Positions 1-8,423 of a stretch of 64,000 nucleotides of DNA are shown in pieces. This DNA comes from Pseudomonas sp. FP198 (GTDB lineage: Bacteria > Pseudomonadota > Gammaproteobacteria > Pseudomonadales > Pseudomonadaceae). The notes under the pieces are model-generated. The model was not told where the DNA came from, searched no databases, and saw nothing but the letters and a program-made list of their open reading frames with translations. Each line of letters starts with the position of its first letter. Position 1 is the first letter of the stretch. The stretch lies in assembly GCF_030687895.1 (NCBI RefSeq), contig NZ_CP117452.1, positions 3,923,501 through 3,987,500 of the forward strand, in the 5' to 3' direction. A program made the translations under genes and the position numbers.

Positions 1-1
1 G

Positions 2-595
2 GCAAAGGTCGCGGTGCTGGCCAGCCTGATCGGTTTTTTTCTCGGCAATGGCCTGATGGTGCTGATCGGCGCCTACGGAGCCATCGTCTACCAGCAGCCC
101 GATGTGGTCGAAGTCTTGCTGCTGCAAGGTTTCGCCATGGCGGCGATGGCGATGCTTCTGCTCAACATCTGGAGCACCCAGGACAACACGATCTACAACT
201 TTGCCGTGGCCGGCTGCAACCTGCTGCGCACCCGCCGACGCAAGACCGTCACACTGGCCGGCGCGGTGATCGGCACGCTGCTGGCGCTGCTGGGCATGTA
301 CGATTTGCTGGTGCCGTACCTGATCCTGCTCGGCACCGTGATCCCGCCGATTGGCGGGGTGATCATGGCCGACTTCTTCTTCCGCTGGCGTGGCCGCTAT
401 CCGCGCCTGGCCGCGGCGCAACTGCCGGCCTTCAACTGGCCCGGGCTGTGTGCCTACGGCGTCGGCACGGTGGCCGCCTTCAATTCACCATGGGTTGCGC
501 CGCTGGTAGGAATCGCCACCGGCGCGCTAACGTATGTGCTATTGATCGGCGTGATGGGTATTCGCACCGCTGACGCGCCCCTACAAGACCTATAA
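2..595 (+). CDS. codB: Cytosine permease, C-terminal part (cut by window edge)
   Basis: The frame is open from the first bases, so this is the end of a longer gene. About 197 residues are visible, with five or so hydrophobic segments and the GNG, IPPIGG and ADFF(F)RWRGRY stretches typical of the NCS1 nucleobase:cation symporter family. CodB imports cytosine across the inner membrane. The assignment rests on this family look and on codA starting 12 bases downstream on the same strand, the usual codBA order. GTG at 14 is an internal Val, not a start. The rest of the gene and its promoter lie outside the window. Confidence 0.85.
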   Translation, partial: AKVAVLASLIGFFLGNGLMVLIGAYGAIVYQQPDVVEVLLLQGFAMAAMAMLLLNIWSTQDNTIYNFAVAGCNLLRTRRRKTVTLAGAVIGTLLALLGMYDLLVPYLILLGTVIPPIGGVIMADFFFRWRGRYPRLAAAQLPAFNWPGLCAYGVGTVAAFNSPWVAPLVGIATGALTYVLLIGVMGIRTADAPLQDL

Positions 596-607
596 AGGAC
601 TCGCTTG

Positions 608-1855
608 ATGCACATCATCAACGCCCGCCTGCGCAACCGCGAAGGCTTGCATGAACTGCACCTGGAAAACGGCCTGATCGCCAGCATCGCCCGCCAGACC
701 GAGGCCCCCAGCCTGGGCCCCGAAGACCTCGACGCCGGCGGCAACCTGGTGGTGCCGCCCTTCGTCGAGCCGCACATTCACCTGGACGCCACCCTGACTG
801 CCGGCGAACCGCGCTGGAACATGAGCGGTACGCTGTTCGAAGGCATCGAGTGCTGGGGCGAACGCAAGGCCACCATCACCCACGAAGACACCAGGATCCG
901 CGCCAGGAAAACGCTCCAGGCCCTCGCCGCCCATGGCATCCAGCATGTGCGCACCCACGTCGACGTGACCGACCCGACGCTCACCGCGCTCAAGGCAATG
1001 CTGGAAGTGCGCGAGGAAAGCCGTCATCTGGTCGACATGCAGATCGTCGCGTTTCCCCAGGAGGGCATCGAGTCCTACCGCAGCGGTCGCGAACTGATGG
1101 AAGAAGCCATCCGCATGGGCGCCGACGTGGTAGGCGGCATTCCGCATTTCGAGTACACCCGCGACCAGGGCGTCAGCTCGGTGAAGTTCCTCATGGACCT
1201 GGCCGAGCGCACCGGTTGCCTGGTGGATGTGCACTGCGACGAAACCGACGACCCGCACTCGCGTTTTCTGGAAGTGCTCGCCGAAGAGGCCCGCAGCCGC
1301 GACATGGGCGCCCGGGTCACCGCCAGCCACACCACGGCCATGGGCTCCTACGACAACGCCTACTGCGCCAAGCTGTTCCGCCTGCTCGGGCACTCGGGCA
1401 TCAGCTTTGTATCGTGCCCCACCGAAAGCATTCACCTGCAAGGGCGCTTCGACAACTTCCCCAAACGCCGCGGCGTCACCCGGGTCAACGAATTGCTCGA
1501 AGCCGGGATGAACGTCTGCTTCGGCCAGGACTCGATCGTCGACCCATGGTATCCGTTGGGCAACGGCAACATCCTGCGCGTGCTCGAAGCCGGGCTGCAC
1601 ATCTGCCATATGCTCGGCTACCGCAACCTGCAAAGCGCTTTGGACCTGGTCACTGACAACAGCGCCAAGGCCATGGCCCTGGGCGAACGTTACGGACTGG
1701 AACCCGGACGCCCGGCGAACCTGCTGATCCTCTCGGCCGACAGCGACTACGAAGTGATCCGCAGCCAGGGCCTGCCGCTTTACTCGATTCGCAATGGTGA
1801 AGTGTTGATGAAGCGGCAGATGCCGGTGGTGGAGTTTGGGCCGCAACGGGGTTGA
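608..1855 (+). CDS. codA: Cytosine deaminase
   Basis: Amidohydrolase of 415 residues that converts cytosine to uracil and ammonia in the cytoplasm, co-transcribed with codB (12-base gap). Metal-site motifs are in order: EPHIHLD (His56, His58), HCDE near residue 205, TASHTTAM, and FGQDSIVDPW (Asp308). Length and motif order match E. coli CodA, including the LQGRFDNFPKRRG region. I chose ATG 608 rather than the preceding TTG. One difference from E. coli CodA is visible: the residue after the metal-binding Asp is Ser309, where E. coli has Asp314. The fit is strong; a closely related pterin or purine deaminase activity cannot be excluded from sequence alone. Confidence 0.92.
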   Translation: MHIINARLRNREGLHELHLENGLIASIARQTEAPSLGPEDLDAGGNLVVPPFVEPHIHLDATLTAGEPRWNMSGTLFEGIECWGERKATITHEDTRIRARKTLQALAAHGIQHVRTHVDVTDPTLTALKAMLEVREESRHLVDMQIVAFPQEGIESYRSGRELMEEAIRMGADVVGGIPHFEYTRDQGVSSVKFLMDLAERTGCLVDVHCDETDDPHSRFLEVLAEEARSRDMGARVTASHTTAMGSYDNAYCAKLFRLLGHSGISFVSCPTESIHLQGRFDNFPKRRGVTRVNELLEAGMNVCFGQDSIVDPWYPLGNGNILRVLEAGLHICHMLGYRNLQSALDLVTDNSAKAMALGERYGLEPGRPANLLILSADSDYEVIRSQGLPLYSIRNGEVLMKRQMPVVEFGPQRG

Positions 1856-1910
1856 TTCCTGCTCGCAATAGCAGCGGTTCGGTTACAGCAAGGTTGGACT
1901 TGCCACCGTC

Positions 1911-2008
1911 TTCGCGAGCAAGCTCGCTCCCACAGGGTTCTGTGCCGTACACAAATTTCGTGGCCGTAGCCGATCAAACTGTAAGAGCGAACTTGCTCGC
2001 GATGGCGG
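1911..2008. repeat. REP-type palindrome pair
   Basis: Two inverted copies of the GGGAGCGAGCTTGCTCGCGA-type REP unit (about 1911-1935 and 1981-2008, the second diverged) lie between codA and the next, convergent gene. Such pairs are common in fluorescent pseudomonads and can act as transcription punctuation. The remainder of 1856-2040 shows no gene. Confidence 0.75.
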
Positions 2009-2040
2009 AAATCGCCGCGCCGCACAACATCCGAAAGCCC

Positions 2041-3033
2041 CTACGGGACAAGCCGCGCCGTGCCAAACAGGCTGACCCGTACCAACTCACCCTCCCGCTC
2101 TTGCAACAGGATTGGCGCAGTCCCGCCGGGCATCATGACGCTCACCGTCCCGGCCTGCACCCAGCCCACCCGCCACGCGGCACACGCGACGGCGCTGGCG
2201 CTGGTGCCGGAGGACGCGGTTGGGCCTTCGCCCCGCTCGAACACCCGGGCGGCGATCTGTCCGTCGGCGGCGCGCCAGGCCCATTGCAGGTTGACCCCCG
2301 CTGGACAAGGAATCCCCGCCCCGCCAGGCGCTGCGTAGGCAATGCCGGTCAGGCTTTGCGACAGCGCCTCGGCGCGCATTTGCGCAAGACCTGGCAACGC
2401 CTCCACGTCATCCACCAGCGTTACGCAATGAGGATTGCCGATGCGTACGAATTGGCTGTTGCCCCACGCCGGGTTCAAGCCATGCAGCGCGGGCACCCGG
2501 CTTACCGCGCATTGGTTGAAGGTCACCGCTGCTACACCTTGAGCGCCCACGGCAGCGGGCCCGAACAGCGGTGTCCCCAGGTCCAGCCAGAAGCCTGGGA
2601 CGCCGCCCAACTCAGCGGCGCGAACCGATGTCCGCAGCGGTGAGATACCGTCGGGTTTGTCGTGGTGAACCTGCAGTACGCAATCGTCATCGCCCACCAG
2701 CAACCCTCGCTCTTGCAGCGCCAGGGAAAAAATCGTCAGGCCATTGCCGCTACGCTCGGCCAGCGTCCCGTCGGTATTGACGATCAGCAGGTCGAAGGGC
2801 GGCGTGTCCTGGAACGGGCCGACCAGCAGCCCATCACTGCGATGAGCCTTGGCATCCGGCGGCGCCTCCCCCGGCGCCCAGGCGCAGAAGGCCTGCACGG
2901 CGGCGCTGGCCCAGGATTGGCGTAACGAGGCCGCCTCGGCGGCGGACGACGGCAGGCCGATGCCCAGGGCACGCACCTGCTGCGGTGAAACGACTCCGTA
3001 GAGGTTGCCGCGTGCGTTGTAGAACTGCGTCAT
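2041..3033 (-). CDS. DapF-like epimerase-fold protein lacking both catalytic cysteines
   Basis: A 330-residue protein with the two-lobed layout of diaminopimelate epimerase (PLP-independent racemase fold). The first active-site loop reads NTDGTLAERSGNG (residues 86-98) and the second GEGPTASSGTSA (268-279). In true DapF each loop carries a catalytic Cys (CGNG and ACGTG); here both are Ser (95 and 275). The GNPH motif (199-202) that contacts substrate is kept. Standard Cys-thiol racemisation therefore looks unlikely, and a lyase/dehydratase role or a different substrate is possible by analogy with the proline racemase superfamily. It is longer than housekeeping DapF (about 275 residues). The gene stands alone, convergent with codA, with no clear Shine-Dalgarno. 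Confidence 0.65.
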   Translation of the reverse strand: MTQFYNARGNLYGVVSPQQVRALGIGLPSSAAEAASLRQSWASAAVQAFCAWAPGEAPPDAKAHRSDGLLVGPFQDTPPFDLLIVNTDGTLAERSGNGLTIFSLALQERGLLVGDDDCVLQVHHDKPDGISPLRTSVRAAELGGVPGFWLDLGTPLFGPAAVGAQGVAAVTFNQCAVSRVPALHGLNPAWGNSQFVRIGNPHCVTLVDDVEALPGLAQMRAEALSQSLTGIAYAAPGGAGIPCPAGVNLQWAWRAADGQIAARVFERGEGPTASSGTSASAVACAAWRVGWVQAGTVSVMMPGGTAPILLQEREGELVRVSLFGTARLVP

Positions 3034-3135
3034 GGAATCAAATCCGAAGCAAGCGAGAAGGCGTCGATACTCTAGACGCTGACGCTATAAAACACACTCA
3101 GGCAAGGTCTATCGTGTTTGTTCCATGCCCCCCAT

Positions 3136-4299
3136 TTAATCGGCCGGCGCCGGGCCCTCTTCCAAAGCCAGCCAGATCTGCCGATGAAAATGCTGCAGCG
3201 CCGGTTCATGACGGCCAAACGTGAGGTGCTCCTGAGCGCCCGAACGCAAGCCGCACTGGATACGCTTGCTGATTTCGAAATCTTCGCCGTCCACCGTTTC
3301 AAGCAAAAGCGCCATGTTTTTGTCCCAGTATTTACACTCGCGAGCCGATGTCGCGGCCTGCGGCGTATAAAGCGACACCTGTGCCATGCACCGCTCAGGA
3401 CGTTCCTGGTCGGGAAAGACCTGCCAGGTTTCCAGATGATCGCCCTGCCAGAGCAGGAGGGTATTGGGAAACAGCCAATAGATCACCAGCGAATGTTTGA
3501 GCAGATTCCATTGATCAACAGGTTCGTCGCGCATCTGCAGGATCGAGCGACGGGGCATGATCAAACGCCCGTGGCGACCGAATGCCTCGAACAGGCTGAG
3601 TGAAGGCAGGAAAATTGGCAGCACCGTTCTGCGATGCACGAACGGGAAATGCCAGTTCTCCAGGAACGTCTCTATGACCATCTTCCAGTTGAAGGATTTA
3701 TCGAGCTGGACTTGTCGATAAAGGGCGAAGTTCTCGAAATGGTAGCTGGCGATTTCCTCCGCCAGCGAGCCCATCGGGGCCACCGGCTCAAGCGCGGGTC
3801 CTGACATCGGAGTGGCCCAGATTAGCCCGTGCAGCTCGTGCGTGACCAGTCGCGTCAGGTTGCGCTCGGCACACGTCAGGCCTTGGAAATCCTCGGCGGG
3901 CCCCAGTGTTTTCAGGTGGCCAGCCAGATCGTAGACCCAACCGTGATAGGGACAAACCATCGAGCCCGCCAACGTCCCCCGATCCTCCAGAACACGCGCG
4001 CCGCGATGGCGGCAAACATTGATGAATGCACTGAGCCCGCCATCCGCAAGCCGGACGACAGCGATAGGCACGCCGCACCGATCATCGGTCAGGTAATCCC
4101 CAAAGCAGGGTAACTCGCTGGACAGGCCGACCATCATCGGAACAGCGCGAAAGAGCCGGGCCTGCTCGCGCGCAAGATGGGCCACGCACGTGTAGTGGGT
4201 CACCGGGTTGAGAGCAAATGACTCGGCTTGACTGGTTCCATTGCAGTCAATGAGGTTGAAGAGTTCCCGAGCCAGCCTGAGTTGAGTCTGACGATCCAC
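3136..4299 (-). CDS. Rieske non-haem iron oxygenase, alpha-subunit type
   Basis: 387 residues from a GTG start at 4299, chosen because AGGAGGCGAAG sits directly before it. An open frame extends to 4602 but would overlap the divergent transporter gene. The Rieske [2Fe-2S] ligands are exact: C96-x-H98 and C116-x2-H119. The mononuclear-iron region shows ENWHFPFVH near residue 210. These define ring-hydroxylating dioxygenase or quaternary-ammonium monooxygenase alpha subunits (RHO/GbcA-like superfamily). No reductase or ferredoxin gene is adjacent. Substrate unknown. Divergent from the MFS gene at 4538, with which it may share regulation. Confidence 0.8.
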   Translation of the reverse strand: MDRQTQLRLARELFNLIDCNGTSQAESFALNPVTHYTCVAHLAREQARLFRAVPMMVGLSSELPCFGDYLTDDRCGVPIAVVRLADGGLSAFINVCRHRGARVLEDRGTLAGSMVCPYHGWVYDLAGHLKTLGPAEDFQGLTCAERNLTRLVTHELHGLIWATPMSGPALEPVAPMGSLAEEIASYHFENFALYRQVQLDKSFNWKMVIETFLENWHFPFVHRRTVLPIFLPSLSLFEAFGRHGRLIMPRRSILQMRDEPVDQWNLLKHSLVIYWLFPNTLLLWQGDHLETWQVFPDQERPERCMAQVSLYTPQAATSARECKYWDKNMALLLETVDGEDFEISKRIQCGLRSGAQEHLTFGRHEPALQHFHRQIWLALEEGPAPAD

Positions 4300-4394
4300 C
4301 TTCGCCTCCTGCCCGCCCCTGAGCCCAAAGCCCACGGGTTTCAATGGTAAGAAAACCGTTGCGCATTGATAGGCACAAAGTAGCGAGCCGTAAA

Positions 4395-4410
4395 CTGTCA
4401 GGTTCGACAG
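4395..4410. promoter_or_regulatory. Inverted repeat in the divergent promoter region
   Basis: CTGTC-N6-GACAG lies inside the 238-base gap between the Rieske oxygenase gene (minus) and the MFS gene (plus). It is a plausible operator for a dimeric regulator, but no regulator gene is adjacent. Nothing else stands out in 4300-4537. Confidence 0.3.
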
Positions 4411-4537
4411 GTGCGAATGGAATCGACCGTATGCATGAAGAAGGTGTCGGCACCTTGGGGTCGCGGTGCGGTCAGTGGATATGCAAGCATAGGCCCCTGC
4501 CTGCATCACCGCACCGCACCAAAGCCAAGGACGTTTC

Positions 4538-5689
4538 ATGACTGCCATCACGCCCCCACCCACTTTTGTTCCCGGACGCCTGGAACAGATGTCCACCCGC
4601 ATCGCCTATCTCATTGCCGGAATCGGTATTGCCGCCTGGGCGCCGCTGGTGCCTTATGCCAAGGCGCGGGCGAACCTGGATGAAGGGACCCTCGGCTTGC
4701 TGCTGTTATGCCTTGGGGTCGGGTCGATTCTGGCGATGCCGATTTCCGGTGCGCTGGCGACGCGGTTCGGCTGCCGTCGGGTACTCAGTGGCGGCACGAT
4801 CCTGATCTGCCTGGCGCTGCCGCTGCTGGCGTCGATGAGTTCATTGCCCTGGTTAGTGGCGGCATTGTTCGTGTTTGGCGCCGGGCTCGGCACCGTCGAT
4901 TCGACCGTGAACCTGCAAGCGGTGATCGTCGAGCGCGCCAGCGGCAAGACCATGATGTCGGGTTTTCACGGCATGTTCAGCCTCGGCGGAATCATCGGCG
5001 CGGCCGGCGTGAGCGCCCTGCTCGGCCTCGGGCTTTCACCGCTGGCGGCAACCCTGGTGGTCAACGCGGTCCTGCTGGTGGCGTTGTTCAAGGCCGCACC
5101 GCACCTGTTGCCCTACGGCAGTGAAAGCTCGGGACCGGCGTTTGCCATTCCGCATGGCGTGGTGCTGTTCATCGGCATCCTGTGCTTTATCGTGTTCCTG
5201 GCCGAAGGCGCGGTACTGGACTGGAGCGCGGTGTTCCTGACCACCGAGCGCGCGGTGGATACCGCCTACGCCGGGTTGGGTTATGCCGCGTTTGCGCTGA
5301 CCATGACCGTCGGCCGGTTGACAGGCGATTCGGTGGTGCATCGCCTGGGTGCCAAGCGCGTGATCATCTACGGCGGCTCGATCGCGGCAGCGGGGTTCTT
5401 CCTGGCGACCCTCGCACCGATGTGGCAAGCGGCGCTGTTGGGGTATGCGCTGGTCGGCGCCGGGTGTTCGAACATCGTGCCAGTGCTGTACACCGCCGTC
5501 GGCAAACAGACCCTGATGCCCGAAGCCATCGCCGTGCCGGCCATCACCACGATCGGTTATGCCGGCATCCTCGCGGGGCCGGCACTGATCGGCTTTGTCG
5601 CCCATGGCAGCAGCCTGGCCATTGCGTTCGGATTGATTGCGCTGTCATTGGTGGCGGTGGCGGGCAGTGGGAAGGTGTTGAAGGTCTAA
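4538..5689 (+). CDS. MFS transporter (YbjJ-like)
   Basis: 383 residues, very hydrophobic, with about twelve membrane segments. After segment 2 there is a GALATRFGCRRV stretch corresponding to the MFS motif between helices 2 and 3, and DSTVNLQAV and GFHGMFSLGG in the first half, which recall the YbjJ/FucP-like MFS branch. Start ATG 4538 is preceded by AAGGACG. Substrate unknown. Divergent from the Rieske oxygenase, which hints at, but does not prove, export or import of a related compound. Confidence 0.75.
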   Translation: MTAITPPPTFVPGRLEQMSTRIAYLIAGIGIAAWAPLVPYAKARANLDEGTLGLLLLCLGVGSILAMPISGALATRFGCRRVLSGGTILICLALPLLASMSSLPWLVAALFVFGAGLGTVDSTVNLQAVIVERASGKTMMSGFHGMFSLGGIIGAAGVSALLGLGLSPLAATLVVNAVLLVALFKAAPHLLPYGSESSGPAFAIPHGVVLFIGILCFIVFLAEGAVLDWSAVFLTTERAVDTAYAGLGYAAFALTMTVGRLTGDSVVHRLGAKRVIIYGGSIAAAGFFLATLAPMWQAALLGYALVGAGCSNIVPVLYTAVGKQTLMPEAIAVPAITTIGYAGILAGPALIGFVAHGSSLAIAFGLIALSLVAVAGSGKVLKV

Positions 5690-5703
5690 GCCCTGCAGAT
5701 TCC

Positions 5704-5838
5704 CCGTGGCGAGGGAGCTTGCTCCCGCTCGGCTGCGAAGCAGTCGCAACCTGTCGGACGCGGAGTACCTGATGCTCCGCGTTCGACAGGTTTTGGGGCC
5801 GCTTCGCGACCCAGCGGGAGCAAGCTCCCTTGCCACGG
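5704..5838. repeat. Long inverted repeat of the GTGGCGAGGGAGC REP class
   Basis: The arms begin CCGTGGCGAGGGAGCTTGCTC and end in the reverse complement CAAGCTCCCTTGCCACGG. An inner pair GACGCGGAGTA/TGCTCCGCGTT adds further pairing. It fills the gap between the convergent MFS and fecA genes and probably acts as a bidirectional stop. Confidence 0.7.
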
Positions 5839-5886
5839 GAATGGATCTGAACGTTGGGACTGTGTTTCAGGCCACAGAAGACTGAA

Positions 5887-8325
5887 TCAAAACCCCACAC
5901 TCGCCTGCACGAAAAACGTACGCGGCGCGCCGACGTAGATACCCGAGTTGTTGTCGCTGGAACGCGTGTAGTACTGATGATCGAACAGGTTCTTCACCCC
6001 CGCGCCGAGTTTCAGGTTCGACAGCTGCGAGCCGAAATCATAGCCGCCCCGAACGTTCCAGAGCATATAGCCAGGCATGTCGCCGTACTGCCCATCGGCG
6101 GTGCCGTCGGTGATGTAGTTGTCGCCGAAGCTGCCATCGGGGTTCACGCTGTTGCCCGGTGAACGTTGCCCGGACTGGGCAAAACCATCGAGGTTGTAAG
6201 TCCAGCGATTGACTTCGTAGCGCAAGCCCACGGTAGCAATCTGGCGCGAATAGAACGGCAGGTCACGGCCCTTGAAGCTCGGGATGTCCCCTTCATAGGT
6301 GGCGCGGGTGTAGGTGAAACCGGCGCTGGCGGTCAGGCCATCGAGACGCGGGTCCAACGCGGCCATGTCGTAATGCACCGACGCTTCCAGCCCCTGATGC
6401 TTGGTGGCGCCCATGTTGGTCCAGCCCACATCGTTGCTGATGTATTGCAACTCGTCGTCGAAGTCGATGTAGAACAGCGTCACTTCCCCGCCCCACACGT
6501 CATCGTTGTAGCGCGTACCGATCTCGTAGGTCTTGGCCTTTTCCGGGCTCAGGCCATTGGCGGTGTTGTTGCCGTCGCCGCCCTGGCCGAGTTGAAAATA
6601 CTGCAGGCTGCCGAACGAGGTCTCGTAGTTGGCGAACAGCTTCCAGGCGTCGGACAGGTGGTACATCACGCTCAAGGCCGGCAACGGTTCGTTGCTGTCG
6701 ATGCTGCGGCGCTTTTCCTGCACCGGGCGGCCGGCGGTGTCGAGCACCGGGCGGTCGTGCCATTCGGTGCTGATGCTTTCGAAACGGATGCCCGGAGTGA
6801 TGGTCCACTTGCCCACGTCGATCTTGTCGTCGATGTAGACCGCATGGGCTTCGGTACCACCGGTCCGGTCCTGATAGACGTGACCGTCGGCCCCCGGACG
6901 CACCACCGGCTCGTTGTTGCGCAGCGCCAGGCGGCTGGCCTCCTCGTGCATGCCTTCCTTGAGGTAGCGATAACCGACGCTGGCCTCCTGGGTGGTCGGC
7001 CCCAGGTCGAACACATGGGACACCCGCGGCTCGATGCCAAAGGTGTAATAGCTACGCGGGTAGGACACCAGGTTACGCTGGTCCCGCGAGGCGATGGTGC
7101 TGCCGCGGAAGCTGTCGGAGTAATAGGTCAGCACTTCGGCCTGGGTGCGCTCGCCGATTTCGCGGATCCACTTGAACGACACGTCCTTGCGGCGGCCGCT
7201 GAAACTGTCCCAGTCGCGATCGGACTGGTACGGGTCGGCGTCGTACTGTGCCTGGGTCAGGCCGCCGGGCATGTCGGCCTCGGCGTCGTAGTAGTGAAAG
7301 TTCAGCGAGAAATCGTCGACGTCGGTCGGCGCCCAGTGGGTCTTGAGGATCACGTCGTCGATGTCGTTATCGTTGTTGCTCTTGCGATATCCGTTGCCGT
7401 TGACACCCGAATACAGCAGCGCCACGCCCAGCCCGTTATCGGCGGTACCGCCCAGGAACGCCGTGTCGATGTGCTTCCAGCCGCCGTGCTGGGAGGTCTC
7501 CAGGGTGCTGCCGATTTCCCCGGTGGCTTTTTCCGGGATGGCACGGGTCACGAAGTTGATCACGCCGCCGACGTTCTGCGGGCCGTAGCGCACCGAGCCG
7601 GCACCGCGTACCACGTCGATGCTGTCCAGGTTGCCCGATGAGATCGGCGCCATGGACAGTTGCGGCTGGCCGTACGGCGCGAAGGCCGCCGGTACGCCGT
7701 CGATCAATACCGTGGAGCGCGGCGACAGGCGCGAGGTCAGGCCACGCACGCCGACGTTCAGGGCGATGTCGCTGCCGCCGGTACCGTTGGCGTCTTGCAC
7801 CTGCACGCCCGGGACCCGCCGCAATACATCGCCAACGTTCATGGCACCCTGCTCGACCATCGCTTCGCGGCGGATCACCGTCCGCGCGCCGGCGTGGTTC
7901 TGCACCACTTCGGCATTGGCGTCGCCAAGCCAGTCGCCGACCACCTGGATCTCGGTGGCGCCCAGTTCCAGCGGGCCATCGGTAGACGCCGAAGGAGCCG
8001 GCAACACCGTCACCGAGCCCTGATCAATCTGGTATTGCAAACCGCTGCCCTCAAGCAATTGCCCCAGGGCCGCCTCGGGAGACAGGTTGCCCTGCACCGC
8101 CGGGGCTTGCTTGCCGGCCACCAGGTCCGGGCTGAAGAACACCTGCAATGAGGTCTGCTGGCCAAGCTGGCTCAGCGCCTGGCCCAGAGGTTGCGCCTGA
8201 ATGTGAATTGCGTTGGCGGTCTGGTCGGCAAAAGCCTCGGGCAACCCGGCGCTGACCGCCAGGGTCAGGGCCAGCGGTAGCCAACGGGTGGAGGTACGTT
8301 TGTTGTTCTTGGCGGAAGTTTTCAC
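5887..8325 (-). CDS. fecA: TonB-dependent siderophore receptor, ferric-citrate (FecA) type
   Basis: About 812 residues. Order: signal peptide ending near AFA, an STN signalling domain (about residues 40-105), a plug (about 140-250, with VGDVLRRVPGVQVQDANG and VRGAGSVRYGPQNVGGVINF), then a 22-strand barrel ending in the aromatic VQASVGF. The STN domain marks a receptor that signals to FecR. The plug sequence resembles the ferric-dicitrate receptor FecA more than pyoverdine receptors, and fecR-fecI upstream completes the usual cassette. Two starts are possible: TTG 8352 or GTG 8325. I prefer GTG 8325 because GGACAAGG lies just before it. The ligand assignment is by resemblance from memory. Confidence 0.8.
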   Translation of the reverse strand: MKTSAKNNKRTSTRWLPLALTLAVSAGLPEAFADQTANAIHIQAQPLGQALSQLGQQTSLQVFFSPDLVAGKQAPAVQGNLSPEAALGQLLEGSGLQYQIDQGSVTVLPAPSASTDGPLELGATEIQVVGDWLGDANAEVVQNHAGARTVIRREAMVEQGAMNVGDVLRRVPGVQVQDANGTGGSDIALNVGVRGLTSRLSPRSTVLIDGVPAAFAPYGQPQLSMAPISSGNLDSIDVVRGAGSVRYGPQNVGGVINFVTRAIPEKATGEIGSTLETSQHGGWKHIDTAFLGGTADNGLGVALLYSGVNGNGYRKSNNDNDIDDVILKTHWAPTDVDDFSLNFHYYDAEADMPGGLTQAQYDADPYQSDRDWDSFSGRRKDVSFKWIREIGERTQAEVLTYYSDSFRGSTIASRDQRNLVSYPRSYYTFGIEPRVSHVFDLGPTTQEASVGYRYLKEGMHEEASRLALRNNEPVVRPGADGHVYQDRTGGTEAHAVYIDDKIDVGKWTITPGIRFESISTEWHDRPVLDTAGRPVQEKRRSIDSNEPLPALSVMYHLSDAWKLFANYETSFGSLQYFQLGQGGDGNNTANGLSPEKAKTYEIGTRYNDDVWGGEVTLFYIDFDDELQYISNDVGWTNMGATKHQGLEASVHYDMAALDPRLDGLTASAGFTYTRATYEGDIPSFKGRDLPFYSRQIATVGLRYEVNRWTYNLDGFAQSGQRSPGNSVNPDGSFGDNYITDGTADGQYGDMPGYMLWNVRGGYDFGSQLSNLKLGAGVKNLFDHQYYTRSSDNNSGIYVGAPRTFFVQASVGF

Positions 8326-8423
8326 GTCGAACCTTGTCCTGTCGAATCGCAAGAATACGCGTCTGTTAATGCAAACCAGTTGCAGTTGGACAAGAAGACG
8401 AAGAACTCGAAAAAAACCTGAAT

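Noticed and set aside
590..1846. Long open frame of 418 codons on the minus strand opposite codA
   Set aside because: It mirrors codA, its translation is low-complexity (Val/Ala/Gly/His rich) with no family look, and codA has full catalytic motifs.
6166..7641. 491-codon open frame on the plus strand opposite fecA
   Set aside because: Shadow frame with no start signal or recognisable domain.
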